From Candidatus Solirubrobacter pratensis (GTDB lineage: Bacteria > Actinomycetota > Thermoleophilia > Solirubrobacterales > Solirubrobacteraceae): a DNA stretch of 64,000 bases. Of this stretch, positions 32,907 to 41,156 are shown piece by piece. The notes under the pieces are model-generated. The model was not told the DNA's origin. It saw only the letters and a program-made list of their open reading frames with translations, and did no database searches. The stretch's first letter is position 1, and every line of letters starts with the position of its first letter. The translations under genes were made by a program, and so were the position numbers. Where the stretch lies: NCBI RefSeq assembly GCF_000425945.1, contig NZ_AUEK01000006.1:248001-312000 (forward strand), read 5' to 3'.

Positions 32907-34030
32907 ACGCTCCCGACCGACAGCTCCAGCGCCACCCGCTCGCGACCGACGTACTGCTCGCGCTGATCGTGCTCGCGATCAGCGCGACGGGCGCGGTGGC
33001 TCGCGAGCGGCCGGAGTCGCTGCTCTTCACGGTCGCGCTGGTCGCGCCGCTCGTGTGGCGCCGACGCGCCCCGCTGCCCGTGTTCCTCACCATCGCGGGC
33101 GTCGCGCTCGCGCAGTGGCTGGCGGACATCCGCCTGCTCGCCGACATCGCGCTGCTGGTCGCGATCTACACCGTGGCGGTGCACGAATCGCGCCCGCGCC
33201 TCGCACTCGCGGCCGCCGTCCTCGAGACCGGCATCGTCCTCGCCACGCTGCGGTGGACGCTCGGCTCCGGCGCGCCGGTCTTCGTCTTCCTCACCGGGAT
33301 GGCGACGGCCGCCGCGGTCCTCGGCGTGAACGTGCGCACGCGGCGCGCCTACCTGGCTTCGCTCGAGGAGCGCGCCGCGCAGCTCGAGCGCGAGCGCGAC
33401 CAGCAGGGCCGGCTGGCCGCGGCGGCCGAGCGGGCGCGGATCGCGCGCGAGATGCACGACGTCGTCGCGCACAACCTGTCGGTCATGGTCGCGCTCGCCG
33501 ACGGCGCCGGCTTCATGGCCGGCAGCGATCCGGCCCGCTCCGCCGATGCGATCGAGCAGGTGTCCCGGACCGGCCGCCACGCGCTGCGCGAGATGCGGCT
33601 GTTGCTCGGCGTGCTGCGCGACGACGAGGCCGCCGCGCTCGCGCCCCAGCCCGGCCTCGCCGACCTCGACGCGCTGCTCGAGCAGGTCCGGGCGGCCGGG
33701 CTGCGCGTGACGCTCGAGACGTCAGGGACGCCGGTGGCGCTCGGCTCGGGCGCCGAGCTGACCGTCTACCGGCTTGTGCAGGAGGCGCTGACCAACACGC
33801 TCAAGCACGCCGGCGCGAACGCGCAGGCGACGGTCCGGCTGCGCTACGACGGCGACGGGATCGACGTCGAGGTCGCCGACGACGGCCGCGGGGGCTCGCG
33901 CGTCGCGGCCGGCGGTCAGGGCCTCAGCGGGATGCGCGAGCGCGCGGCGGTCTACGGCGGCGACATCGAGGTGGGGCCCGCACCGGCCGGCGGCTGGCGC
34001 GTCCACACACGGCTCGGGAGCGCGGCATGA
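32903..34030 (+). CDS. Sensor histidine kinase (DesK/HisKA_3 type)
   Basis: 375 residues. N-terminal membrane domain of about five segments without a large extracellular loop, coiled linker (SLEERAAQLERERDQQGRLA), phospho-acceptor His in AREMHDVVAHNLSVMV, and ATPase motifs QEALTNTLKHAGA and DDGRGG. Such intramembrane-sensing kinases respond to membrane or drug stress. GTG start overlaps the permease stop; ATGA overlap with the regulator. Confidence 0.9.
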   Translation: MNAPDRQLQRHPLATDVLLALIVLAISATGAVARERPESLLFTVALVAPLVWRRRAPLPVFLTIAGVALAQWLADIRLLADIALLVAIYTVAVHESRPRLALAAAVLETGIVLATLRWTLGSGAPVFVFLTGMATAAAVLGVNVRTRRAYLASLEERAAQLERERDQQGRLAAAAERARIAREMHDVVAHNLSVMVALADGAGFMAGSDPARSADAIEQVSRTGRHALREMRLLLGVLRDDEAAALAPQPGLADLDALLEQVRAAGLRVTLETSGTPVALGSGAELTVYRLVQEALTNTLKHAGANAQATVRLRYDGDGIDVEVADDGRGGSRVAAGGQGLSGMRERAAVYGGDIEVGPAPAGGWRVHTRLGSAA

Positions 34031-34698
34031 GCATCGCCGTGCTGCTCGCCGACGACCAGCCGCTGCTGCGGATGGGCTTCCGCATGATCCTCGACGCCCA
34101 GCCCGACATGACCGTCGCCGGCGAGGCGGCGGACGGAGACGAGGCGGTCGAGCGCGCCGCCGCGCTGGCGCCCGACGTCGTGCTGATGGACGTTCGCATG
34201 CCGGGCACCGACGGGATCGAGGCAACGCGCAGGATCGTCGCGTCCGGGAGCCGCACGCGGGTGCTGATCCTGACCACGTTCGACCTCGACGAGTACGCGT
34301 TCGCGGGGCTGCGCGCCGGCGCCGGCGGCTTCCTGCTCAAGGACGCCCCGCCGGACGACCTGCTGTCCGGGATCCGCGCCGTCGCCGCCGGCGACGCCGT
34401 CGTCGCGCCGAGCGTCACCCGCCGGTTGCTCGACGCCTACGCGCACCGGCTGCCCGACGGGCACGCGCCGGCGACGCGCGCGGCGCGGCTGGACCCGCTG
34501 ACCGAGCGCGAGCGCGAGGTCCTGCTCGCCGTGGCGGGCGGCCTCTCCAACGCGGAGATCGCCGCCCGCCTCGTGGTCTCCGAGGCCACCGTGAAGACGC
34601 ACGTCGGCCGGATCCTCACCAAGCTCGGTCTGCGCGACCGCGTCCAGGCGGTGATCCTCGCCTACGAGACCGGGCTCGTGCAGGCCTCGCAGCGCTAG
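34027..34698 (+). CDS. NarL/LuxR-family response regulator
   Basis: 223 residues. Receiver with D9-D10, phospho-acceptor D55 (VVLMDVRMPG), Lys in FLLKDAPP; C-terminal LuxR helix-turn-helix (LTEREREVLLAVAGGLSNAE, ATVKTHVGRILTKLGLRDRV). Last gene of the exporter operon and probably its regulator, acting at the 31.1-31.2 kb region. Confidence 0.93.
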   Translation: MSIAVLLADDQPLLRMGFRMILDAQPDMTVAGEAADGDEAVERAAALAPDVVLMDVRMPGTDGIEATRRIVASGSRTRVLILTTFDLDEYAFAGLRAGAGGFLLKDAPPDDLLSGIRAVAAGDAVVAPSVTRRLLDAYAHRLPDGHAPATRAARLDPLTEREREVLLAVAGGLSNAEIAARLVVSEATVKTHVGRILTKLGLRDRVQAVILAYETGLVQASQR

Positions 34699-34795
34699 TC
34701 GCGAGGACGACGCGTTCTCGGAGAAGACGCCGCGCGTGCTCGGGCCGACGCCGGTCTCGGCGAGCGTCTTGGGATCGTTGCGTTCCGGGTGGGCC

Positions 34796-34829
34796 GTTCA
34801 GGAATCGATCAGGCGCTCTGCACGACGCT
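34796..34829 (+). promoter_or_regulatory. 11-bp direct-repeat promoter element (site d)
   Basis: GTTCAGG (34796-34802), N4, GATCAGG (34807-34813), N10, GACGCT (34824-34829). It lies upstream of the UspA-COG4705/glycosyltransferase pair whose ATG is at 34861. Confidence 0.55.
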
Positions 34830-34860
34830 GCTGTGGCCAGTCGTCCACCCAGGATTGCCA

Positions 34861-36102
34861 ATGACCGATCCCATCAGCGTTCTCGTCGTCACCGACCGGA
34901 TCGCCGTCTCACCTGAGCTGCTCGGCGCGATCCGGGAGCGCGCGGCCCGCGCCCCGATCCAGGTGCGCCTGCTCGTGCCGAACCCCGCACCGGCCGAGTG
35001 GCACCCGACGCACCCCGAGCGCCACATGAAGGCGGAGGCCGCTCGCGGCGTGCTCGGGAAGACCCTGCCGGCGCTGCAGGAGGCCGCCGGCGTGCCGGTC
35101 GAAGGGTTCGTCTCGACGCGGCACGACCCGATCGACGCGATCGAGGAGATCCTCCATGACGAGCAGATCGACGAGCTGATCGTCGCGACGACGCCCCATC
35201 ACATCGAGGGGTGGCTGCACGTCGACGTGCCCCATCGCGCCGCTCATCTCGGACTTCCCGTGACGGCGATCGCCGGGACACACGCGCTGGAGATCGTCGA
35301 CCCGCGTGCGCGCCCGCGGATCGGTCCGACGCTCGGCCGCCGGATGCTGAACAAGGTGCCGGAGGTGACCCTCTACTTCTGGGTGATCAAGATCATGTGC
35401 ACGACCGTCGGGGAGACCGCGGCGGACTACCTGAACATGAACCTCGGGTTCGGGCTGACCAACACGACCTACGTCGCCGGTGCGCTGCTGATCGCCCTGC
35501 TGGCCGCGCAGTTGCGCGCCGACCGCTACATCCCCGGCCTGTACTGGTCGGTCGTCGTGGTGATCTCGGTGTTCGGCACGCTGATCACCGACAACATGAC
35601 CGACGGTTACAACGTGCCGCTCACCACCAGCACGGGACTCTTCGGCGTGGTCCTGGCGATCGTGTTCGCGATCTGGTGGGGCGTCGAGCGCACGCTGTCG
35701 ATCCACACGATCTTCACGACCCGCCGCGAGGCGTTCTATTGGCTCACGATCCTCTTCACGTTCGCGCTCGGCACCGCCGCCGGCGACCTCGTCGCCGAGA
35801 AGCTGAGCCTCGGCTACGGCGTCTCGATCGCCATCTTCGGTGGCATCATCGCCCTCATCACCGTCGCCCACTTCATGCTCGAGCTCAACGCCGTGCTGTC
35901 GTTCTGGCTCGTCTACATCCTGACGCGGCCGCTCGGGGCCTCGATCGGCGACTTCATGTCCCAGCACAGCAAGAAGTACGGCGGCCTGGGCCTCGGTACG
36001 ACCGGCACGAGCTACATCTTCCTCGGCTGCATCCTCGCGCTCGTGGTGTACCTCACGGTGACCCGCCGCGACGCGACCGAGCTGCAACCTGAGCCGACCT
36101 GA
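34861..36102 (+). CDS. UspA-like domain fused to COG4705 membrane protein
   Basis: 413 residues. Residues 1-140 form a universal-stress-protein-like alpha/beta domain (ISVLVVTDRIAVSPELLGAI; IDELIVATTPHHIEGWLHVD; HLGLPVTAI) without the G-x2-G-x9-G(S/T) ATP signature. Residues ~155-405 are a complete COG4705 domain (NKVPEVTLYFWVIKIMCTTVGE; TTRREAFYWLTILFTFALGTAAGD; YILTRPLGASIGDF), the same family as 28923-29753. The soluble domain probably regulates or senses for the membrane domain. AGGA lies 7 nt before the ATG. The glycosyltransferase gene follows after 3 nt. Confidence 0.83.
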   Translation: MTDPISVLVVTDRIAVSPELLGAIRERAARAPIQVRLLVPNPAPAEWHPTHPERHMKAEAARGVLGKTLPALQEAAGVPVEGFVSTRHDPIDAIEEILHDEQIDELIVATTPHHIEGWLHVDVPHRAAHLGLPVTAIAGTHALEIVDPRARPRIGPTLGRRMLNKVPEVTLYFWVIKIMCTTVGETAADYLNMNLGFGLTNTTYVAGALLIALLAAQLRADRYIPGLYWSVVVVISVFGTLITDNMTDGYNVPLTTSTGLFGVVLAIVFAIWWGVERTLSIHTIFTTRREAFYWLTILFTFALGTAAGDLVAEKLSLGYGVSIAIFGGIIALITVAHFMLELNAVLSFWLVYILTRPLGASIGDFMSQHSKKYGGLGLGTTGTSYIFLGCILALVVYLTVTRRDATELQPEPT

Positions 36103-36105
36103 GCG

Positions 36106-37170
36106 ATGCCGCGGGCGCTGATCCTGTCGGCCGACATCGGCGCCGGGCACGACCTGCCGGCGGAGCTGCTCGCGCACGCCTTGCGCGAGCGCTCCGCCGA
36201 GGCGGTGATCGCGGACGGGCTGTCGGAGATGGGCCGCCTCACGCACGTGCTCGGGCGCCGGGGGGTCGAGACGATCCTGCGCGGCGCGCCGTGGGTGTTC
36301 GACGCCCAGTACTGGCTGATCCAGCGCTTCGCGCCGACACGGCGGCTTGCGGCCGCGGCGCTCGAGCGGATCGGCCGCGACGGCCTGCTGCGCCTGATCG
36401 CGCGCGAGCGGCCGGACGTGATCGTGTCGACCTACCCGGGCACGACCGAGGTGCTCGGCCGCCTGCGCGGGGCCGGGCGGGTGACGGTGCCGTGCGTCGC
36501 GGCGATCACCGACCTGGCGGCGCTGCGCTACTGGGCGCACCCGGGCATCGACATGCACCTGACGATCCACGCCGAGTCGCGCGCCGAGGTCCAGGCGATC
36601 GCCGGGCCGCACGCTGAGATCCGCCACGTGCGCGGGTTCTCGCGGCCCGAGTTCGACGACCCCCCGGCGCGGGCGCAGGCGCGGGCGGCGCTCGGCCTGG
36701 CGCCTGGCCCGCTGGCGCTGATCTCGGGCGGCGGCTGGGGCGTGGGCGACCTCCGCCGCGCGGCGCGGGCGGCGCTCGCGGCCGGCGCGACGCCGGTCTG
36801 CCTGTGCGGCACCAACGACGCGCTGCGCGCTCGGCTGCAGCGCGACGGCATCCGCACCGAGGGCTTCACCACGAGGATCTGCGAGTGGATCGCCGCCGCC
36901 GACGTGCTCGTGCACTCGACCGCCGGACTGACGGTCCTGGAGGCCGAGCTGTGCGGAACCTGGGCGATCTCCTACGGCTGGGGCTTCGGCCACATCCGCA
37001 TCAACAACGAGGCCTACCGCCGCTTCGCGCTCGCCGCCGTCGCGACGACCCCGGAGCTGCTCGAGACCGAGCTGCGCCGCGCGCTCGCCTTCCCGCGCCG
37101 GCGACCGCAGAACGGCACGGCGCTGCCCACGGCCGCCGACGCGGTGCTCGAGCTGGTCAATGGGCGATGA
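36106..37170 (+). CDS. MGDG-synthase/MurG-like glycosyltransferase (GT28 type)
   Basis: 354 residues, GT-B fold. The N-terminus LILSADIGAGHDLPAELLAHAL is the lipid-acceptor motif of monogalactosyldiacylglycerol synthases and MurG relatives. The C-terminal donor site reads LISGGGWGVGDL, CEWIAAADVLVHSTAGLTVLEAELCG. Likely makes a membrane glycolipid on the cytoplasmic face; the sugar donor is unknown. It follows the UspA-COG4705 gene by 3 nt and shares its repeat-element promoter, which would fit glycolipid-for-phospholipid exchange. Its 3' end overlaps the convergent transporter gene by 14 nt. Confidence 0.82.
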   Translation: MPRALILSADIGAGHDLPAELLAHALRERSAEAVIADGLSEMGRLTHVLGRRGVETILRGAPWVFDAQYWLIQRFAPTRRLAAAALERIGRDGLLRLIARERPDVIVSTYPGTTEVLGRLRGAGRVTVPCVAAITDLAALRYWAHPGIDMHLTIHAESRAEVQAIAGPHAEIRHVRGFSRPEFDDPPARAQARAALGLAPGPLALISGGGWGVGDLRRAARAALAAGATPVCLCGTNDALRARLQRDGIRTEGFTTRICEWIAAADVLVHSTAGLTVLEAELCGTWAISYGWGFGHIRINNEAYRRFALAAVATTPELLETELRRALAFPRRRPQNGTALPTAADAVLELVNGR

Positions 37171-37960
37171 GCCGGCGCACCGGCGCGGCGGCGCCGAGCT
37201 GCAGCGAGGCGCCCACCACGAGCGCGAGGCCGGCGATGATCGCCACCGGGTGGCTCCAGCGCTCGCCGGTGACCGTGGGGGCGAGCAGCACCGGCACGGC
37301 GGTCTGCAGCGCGAACGCGCCGGCGGCGACGCGCGCCGCGCCGCTGCGCTGGAGCGCCGCCATCTCGTCGGCGAGCGCGAGGCCCGCCACCGCGGCCGTC
37401 GGCAACGCCCAGACCAGGCCGCTCTCGGTCAGCAGCTTGCTCCCGAGCCCCGACGCCGCGTAGCCGCAGCCGGCGGCGGCGACAAGCGCCCAGCCCGGCA
37501 GCCGGCCGCCCCTCAGCCACGGCACGGCGGCGATCGCCGCCAGCCCGCCGACCGCGAGCGCCGCCGCGCCGGCGTCGGCGGAGCGCTCCGCGGGCGCCGT
37601 CCAAGCCAGCAGCGCCAGCCCGGCGACGATCGTCCCAACCGCCGCGAAGTCGCGCGCGCGGACCGGCTCATGGAGCAGCCGCGCGCCCAGCACGAGCAGG
37701 AGCACGAGCCCGATCGCCAGCGCGGGCTGCACGACGGTCAACGGGGCGATCGCCAGCGCGGCGATCTGCAGCGGCCAGCCGGCGATCGCGAGCCCGGTGG
37801 CCGCAAGCCAGCGCGGCCGCCGGAGCAGCTGCGTGAGCCGCGCCGGCGAGCTGTCCGGCAGCGCCCGCGCCTCCAGCGCCTGCAGCGCGACCGCGCCGTC
37901 GAAGCAGCACGCCGCCGCGGCGCCCAGTGCGATCCCACCCGCGACGGCGCCCGCGCTCAT
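37157..37960 (-). CDS. DMT-superfamily (EamA/NIPA-like) transporter
   Basis: 267 residues, about nine hydrophobic segments with two-fold repeat (WPLQIAALAIAPLTVVQPALAIGLVLLLVLG). The ALAIAPLTVVQP segment resembles the NIPA/DMT group. Substrate unknown. Divergent from the CE4 gene with 17 bp between start codons. Confidence 0.75.
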   Translation of the reverse strand: MSAGAVAGGIALGAAAACCFDGAVALQALEARALPDSSPARLTQLLRRPRWLAATGLAIAGWPLQIAALAIAPLTVVQPALAIGLVLLLVLGARLLHEPVRARDFAAVGTIVAGLALLAWTAPAERSADAGAAALAVGGLAAIAAVPWLRGGRLPGWALVAAAGCGYAASGLGSKLLTESGLVWALPTAAVAGLALADEMAALQRSGAARVAAGAFALQTAVPVLLAPTVTGERWSHPVAIIAGLALVVGASLQLGAAAPVRRLIAH

Positions 37961-37977
37961 GGCGTCATGATCCCCGG

Positions 37978-38655
37978 ATGCGGGCGATCCTGACGGCCGC
38001 CGCCGCGGGCTGGGCGCTCCCCGCGCTCGCGCCGGTGTCGCCGCGCCTCGCCGCGGCGCTCGCCATCCCGCGCCGGCTCGACGTCCCCGGCGTGGCGCTG
38101 ACCTTCGACGACGGCCCGCATCCCGAGGGCACGCCGGCGATCCTGGACGTGCTCGACGCCGCCGGGGCGAAGGCGACCTTCTTCATGGTCGGCGAGCGTG
38201 TGCTCGCGGCGCCGGACGTCGCGGCGGAGGTCGCCGCGCGCGGCCACGCGATCGCGCTCCACGGCCACCGGCATCGCAACCTCCTGCGCCTCGCGCCCGC
38301 GGCGATCGCGCGCGACCTCGAAACCGGGCGGCAGGCGGTCGCGACCGCCACCGGCGTCGACCCGGTGCTGCACCGTCCGCCGTACGGCATCTACTCCTGG
38401 CCGGCGCTGCGGCTCGTCCGCGCGCGCGGCTGGACGCCGCTGCTGTGGTCGCGCTGGGGCCACGACTGGCGCCGCCGGACGACGGCGGCGAAGATCGCGG
38501 CCGAGGTCACCGAGGACCTGCGCGCGGGCGACGTGCTGCTGCTGCACGACGCCGACGACTACAGCGCCGCCGGGAGCTGGCGCCGCACGGCGGCCGCCCT
38601 GCCGCGCGTGCTGGAGGCGATCGCGGCAGCCGGCCTGGAGGTTCAGGGGCGGTAG
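37978..38655 (+). CDS. Polysaccharide deacetylase (CE4, NodB domain)
   Basis: 225 residues. NodB motifs: TFDDGPHPEG with catalytic D44 and metal ligand D45; metal ligands H95 and H99 in ALHGHRHRNL; RPPYG (motif 3); LLLHDAD (motif 5). N-terminal hydrophobic stretch may anchor or export it. Such enzymes deacetylate peptidoglycan or exported N-acetyl-hexosamine glycans, or act on polyprenyl-linked sugars. It converges on the aminotransferase gene with a 13-bp overlap. Confidence 0.88.
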   Translation: MRAILTAAAAGWALPALAPVSPRLAAALAIPRRLDVPGVALTFDDGPHPEGTPAILDVLDAAGAKATFFMVGERVLAAPDVAAEVAARGHAIALHGHRHRNLLRLAPAAIARDLETGRQAVATATGVDPVLHRPPYGIYSWPALRLVRARGWTPLLWSRWGHDWRRRTTAAKIAAEVTEDLRAGDVLLLHDADDYSAAGSWRRTAAALPRVLEAIAAAGLEVQGR

Positions 38656-39620
38656 TAGAGCGGCACGCACCAGTGGTTCTCGGCGACCCAGTCGGCGTTC
38701 GGCAGCACCGCGTGGGAGCCCATGATGCGATGGCACGGCACGTCGTAGACCTTGCCCGTGGAGCGCTCGACCGGGTCGAAGACGATGTACTTGTAGAGCC
38801 CGGAGACCATTCCTTCCGGCAGCTCGAGCCGTCCCGGGTGCGCCGGATCGAGATGGCGCCGTGCGGCGGCGTTCTTCCACGCGACGATCTCCTCCATCCG
38901 CTCGGTCTGGACGACGCCGAGCGCCGCCGTGAACTCGCTCAGGCGGAAGTTCAGGCCGGCGACCTCGTGCTCGGGCTTGCCGTAGTTGCGGAAGGCGCGC
39001 GCGAACGCGAGCAGCTCGGGGTCGCGCGCCACGAGCATCCCGCCCTCGCCCGTCGAGACCGTCTTGGTCGCGTAGAACGACCACGCGCCGGCGTCGCCAT
39101 AGGTCCCCGGCCGGCGCCCGTTCCACGAGGCGCCGTGCGCATGCGCGCAGTCCTCGAGCAGGAAGATGCCCTCGGCGCGGCAGAGCTCGGCGATCCGCTC
39201 GGCGTCGAACGCGATGTGGCCGCCGATGTGCACGAGGATCACGGCGCGCGGGCGATGCTCGGCCACCGCCGCCTCCAGCGAGGCGAACGACATGCACAGG
39301 TCCTCGCGGTTGCAGTCGACGAACTCGACGCGCGCGCCCGCGTGCACCGCCGCCAGCGGCGTCGCCATGAAGGTGTTGGACGGCACGAGCACCGTTTCCC
39401 CCCGGACGCCCGCGAACTCCAGCGCCGCCAGCGCCGCGCCGGTCCAGCCCCCGAACGCGACCGATCCGATCCCGTTCCAGGCCGACCACGCCTCCTCGAA
39501 GCGCGCCGTCAGCGTCCCTTCCGACCAGCGCTGCGACGCGATCGCCTCGTCCCAGAGCGCGTGCAGGCGCTGGCGGTCGCGCTCGTCGAACCCGATCGCG
39601 AAGCGATCGAGCTCCGGCAT
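38643..39620 (-). CDS. DegT/DnrJ/EryC1/StrS aminotransferase
   Basis: 325 residues, PLP-dependent sugar aminotransferase fold. K186 in FYATKTVSTGEGGML is the PLP lysine; EDCAHAHGA holds the cofactor Asp and the family's His; FRNYGK and NFRLSEFTAALG are typical. Acts on nucleotide-linked keto-sugars. The ATG at 39620 overlaps the epimerase stop by one base (TGATG); another in-frame ATG lies at 39635. It pairs with the epimerase in making a modified sugar. Confidence 0.88.
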   Translation of the reverse strand: MPELDRFAIGFDERDRQRLHALWDEAIASQRWSEGTLTARFEEAWSAWNGIGSVAFGGWTGAALAALEFAGVRGETVLVPSNTFMATPLAAVHAGARVEFVDCNREDLCMSFASLEAAVAEHRPRAVILVHIGGHIAFDAERIAELCRAEGIFLLEDCAHAHGASWNGRRPGTYGDAGAWSFYATKTVSTGEGGMLVARDPELLAFARAFRNYGKPEHEVAGLNFRLSEFTAALGVVQTERMEEIVAWKNAAARRHLDPAHPGRLELPEGMVSGLYKYIVFDPVERSTGKVYDVPCHRIMGSHAVLPNADWVAENHWCVPLYYRP

Positions 39621-40927
39621 CACTCGTTCAGCCATGCCGGCAGCGCGCGCGGGAGCGTCGTGAGGCGGGCGGCGACGCCCGCGGAGAGGGCGAGCAGCAC
39701 CAGCAGCGTCGCGTGCCCGTGGCGCAGGTGGTGGAGCTCATCCGGCCATGGGAGGAGCGCGATCGCGAGGCACGCGCCCGCGGCCGTGGTCAACCCGGCG
39801 CTGATCTGCCGGCCCGCGGGTCCGTCCCACTCGAACCCGCCGGCCAGCACGAGCGGCAGCATCAGCAGCAGCGCGCCGACGAAGGTGCCGTAGATGTTCA
39901 TGTCGGAGTCGATCGGCGCAAGCGTCGCGAGGCCGACGATCACGACCGCCGTCAGCAGCGCGCCGGCCAGCGACAGCGCCGCGCGGCGGGCGAGCGCGCC
40001 GATCACGCGCGGCGGCTCGGAGCGGACCGGCACGGCGGCGCGATGCCAGTCGACGTAGCGGCGCACGCCTTCGGCGAACGTCGTCGTCGCGGTCCATCCG
40101 AGCTCCTGCGCGGCGCGCGCGCCGCTCACCGGCGCGCCCGCGAAGTCGCCCGTCCGGCCGGGTCCGTGGACGATCTCGACCTCGCCGACGGCGTCGCGGA
40201 CCGCCAGGGCGATCTCCTTGACCGTGGTGTCCTCGCTCCCCACGAGGTTGTACGTCCGGTTCGCCGCCACCGGCGCCAGCGCGCGCACGACGCCGTCGGC
40301 CAGGTCCTCGACATAGACGAATCGGCGCGACTGCAGGCCGTCGCCCGCGATCGTGAGCGGCTCACCGGCGAGCGCCCGCGCGGTGAACGCCGGGACGACG
40401 GCCGCCGGCCGCGCGCGCGGACCGTAGGGGATGCCGAAGCGCAGGATCGTGTGCTCGAGGCCATACAGCTGGCCGTACGAATGGCAGTAGAGCTCGCCTG
40501 CCAGCTTGGTCGCCGTGTAGAGGTGCGCCGGCGGGTGCAGCGGCAGCGACTCCTCGTGACACTCGGCGGGCGTGTCTGAGTAGGTCCAGATCGTCGAGGC
40601 GTAGACGACGCGCGAGACGCCCGTGCGCCGCGCCGCCTCCAGCACCTGCAGCGTGCCGCGCGCGTTGCGCCGCTCGGCCTCGACCGGATCGGCCAGCACC
40701 TCGTTGACGTCCGCCGCGGCGGCGAGGTGGATCACCGCCTCGCAGCCGGCCATCGCCTCGCTCAGGCGTTCGAGCTCGCTCAGGTCGCCGAGCACCGCAT
40801 CCACGTCGGGATGCCATGGTGACGGCCGCAGGTCGTAGATCCGGGGCTGGTCTCGCGCGGCGAGCAGGCGGTCCACGACGTGCGACCCGATGAACCCCGA
40901 GCCGCCGGTGACGAGGACCCTCGTCAC
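39620..40927 (-). CDS. NAD-dependent epimerase fused to C-terminal membrane domain
   Basis: 435 residues. Residues 1-310 are an extended SDR nucleotide-sugar epimerase/dehydratase: VTGGSGFIGSH (NAD site), HLAAAADVNE, active-site Y-x3-K in YTATKLAGE. Residues ~320-430 add four hydrophobic helices (LAGALLTAVVIVGLATLAP; ALLLMLPLVLAGGFEW; ATLLVLLALSAGVAARL), which ordinary epimerases lack. The membrane part may tether sugar synthesis to glycan assembly. The GTG at 40927 overlaps a 20-residue leaderless ORF. Confidence 0.85.
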   Translation of the reverse strand: MTRVLVTGGSGFIGSHVVDRLLAARDQPRIYDLRPSPWHPDVDAVLGDLSELERLSEAMAGCEAVIHLAAAADVNEVLADPVEAERRNARGTLQVLEAARRTGVSRVVYASTIWTYSDTPAECHEESLPLHPPAHLYTATKLAGELYCHSYGQLYGLEHTILRFGIPYGPRARPAAVVPAFTARALAGEPLTIAGDGLQSRRFVYVEDLADGVVRALAPVAANRTYNLVGSEDTTVKEIALAVRDAVGEVEIVHGPGRTGDFAGAPVSGARAAQELGWTATTTFAEGVRRYVDWHRAAVPVRSEPPRVIGALARRAALSLAGALLTAVVIVGLATLAPIDSDMNIYGTFVGALLLMLPLVLAGGFEWDGPAGRQISAGLTTAAGACLAIALLPWPDELHHLRHGHATLLVLLALSAGVAARLTTLPRALPAWLNE

Positions 40928-40986
40928 GTGCGACCCCGCGGCCGGCGAGGCCGGCCGCGCTCGACTACGCCCACGTCGGTCGTCAT
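40924..40986 (-). CDS. Leaderless 20-residue leader ORF before the epimerase
   Basis: Starts MTTDVGVVERG and ends in an Arg/Pro-rich tail. Its ATG is 6 nt after the TACAAC -10 box of site e, and its TGA overlaps the epimerase GTG (GTGA). Probably a translational leader that lets a leaderless mRNA express a gene with no ribosome site. Confidence 0.45.
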   Translation of the reverse strand: MTTDVGVVERGRPRRPRGRT

Positions 40987-40992
40987 AGAGCC

Positions 40993-41026
40993 GTTGTACG
41001 CGCCGCTGCCTGACTGCTTCCTGAAC
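40993..41026 (-). promoter_or_regulatory. 11-bp direct-repeat promoter (site e) of the epimerase operon
   Basis: Minus strand: GTTCAGG (41026-41020), N4, AGTCAGG (41015-41009), N10, TACAAC (40998-40993), 6 nt, ATG. Geometry identical to site c. Confidence 0.65.
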
Positions 41027-41156
41027 GCCCGTCCGGAGCGCATGAAGCCGATCCTCCGTTTCGCGAGCATGCCGTGGCTTGAGGCTGCATCGTAGGGCGC
41101 GGCCAGCGTCTCGGCGGCGCGAGTGCGTCAGCGCGGCACTTCGGCGCGGTCACGCG

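Noticed and set aside
34700-34790. Minus-strand reading KTLAETGVGPSTRGVFSENA downstream of the response regulator
   Set aside because: It looks protein-like and could be a gene ruin, but it has no start, no family and only about 30 codons, so I do not list it.
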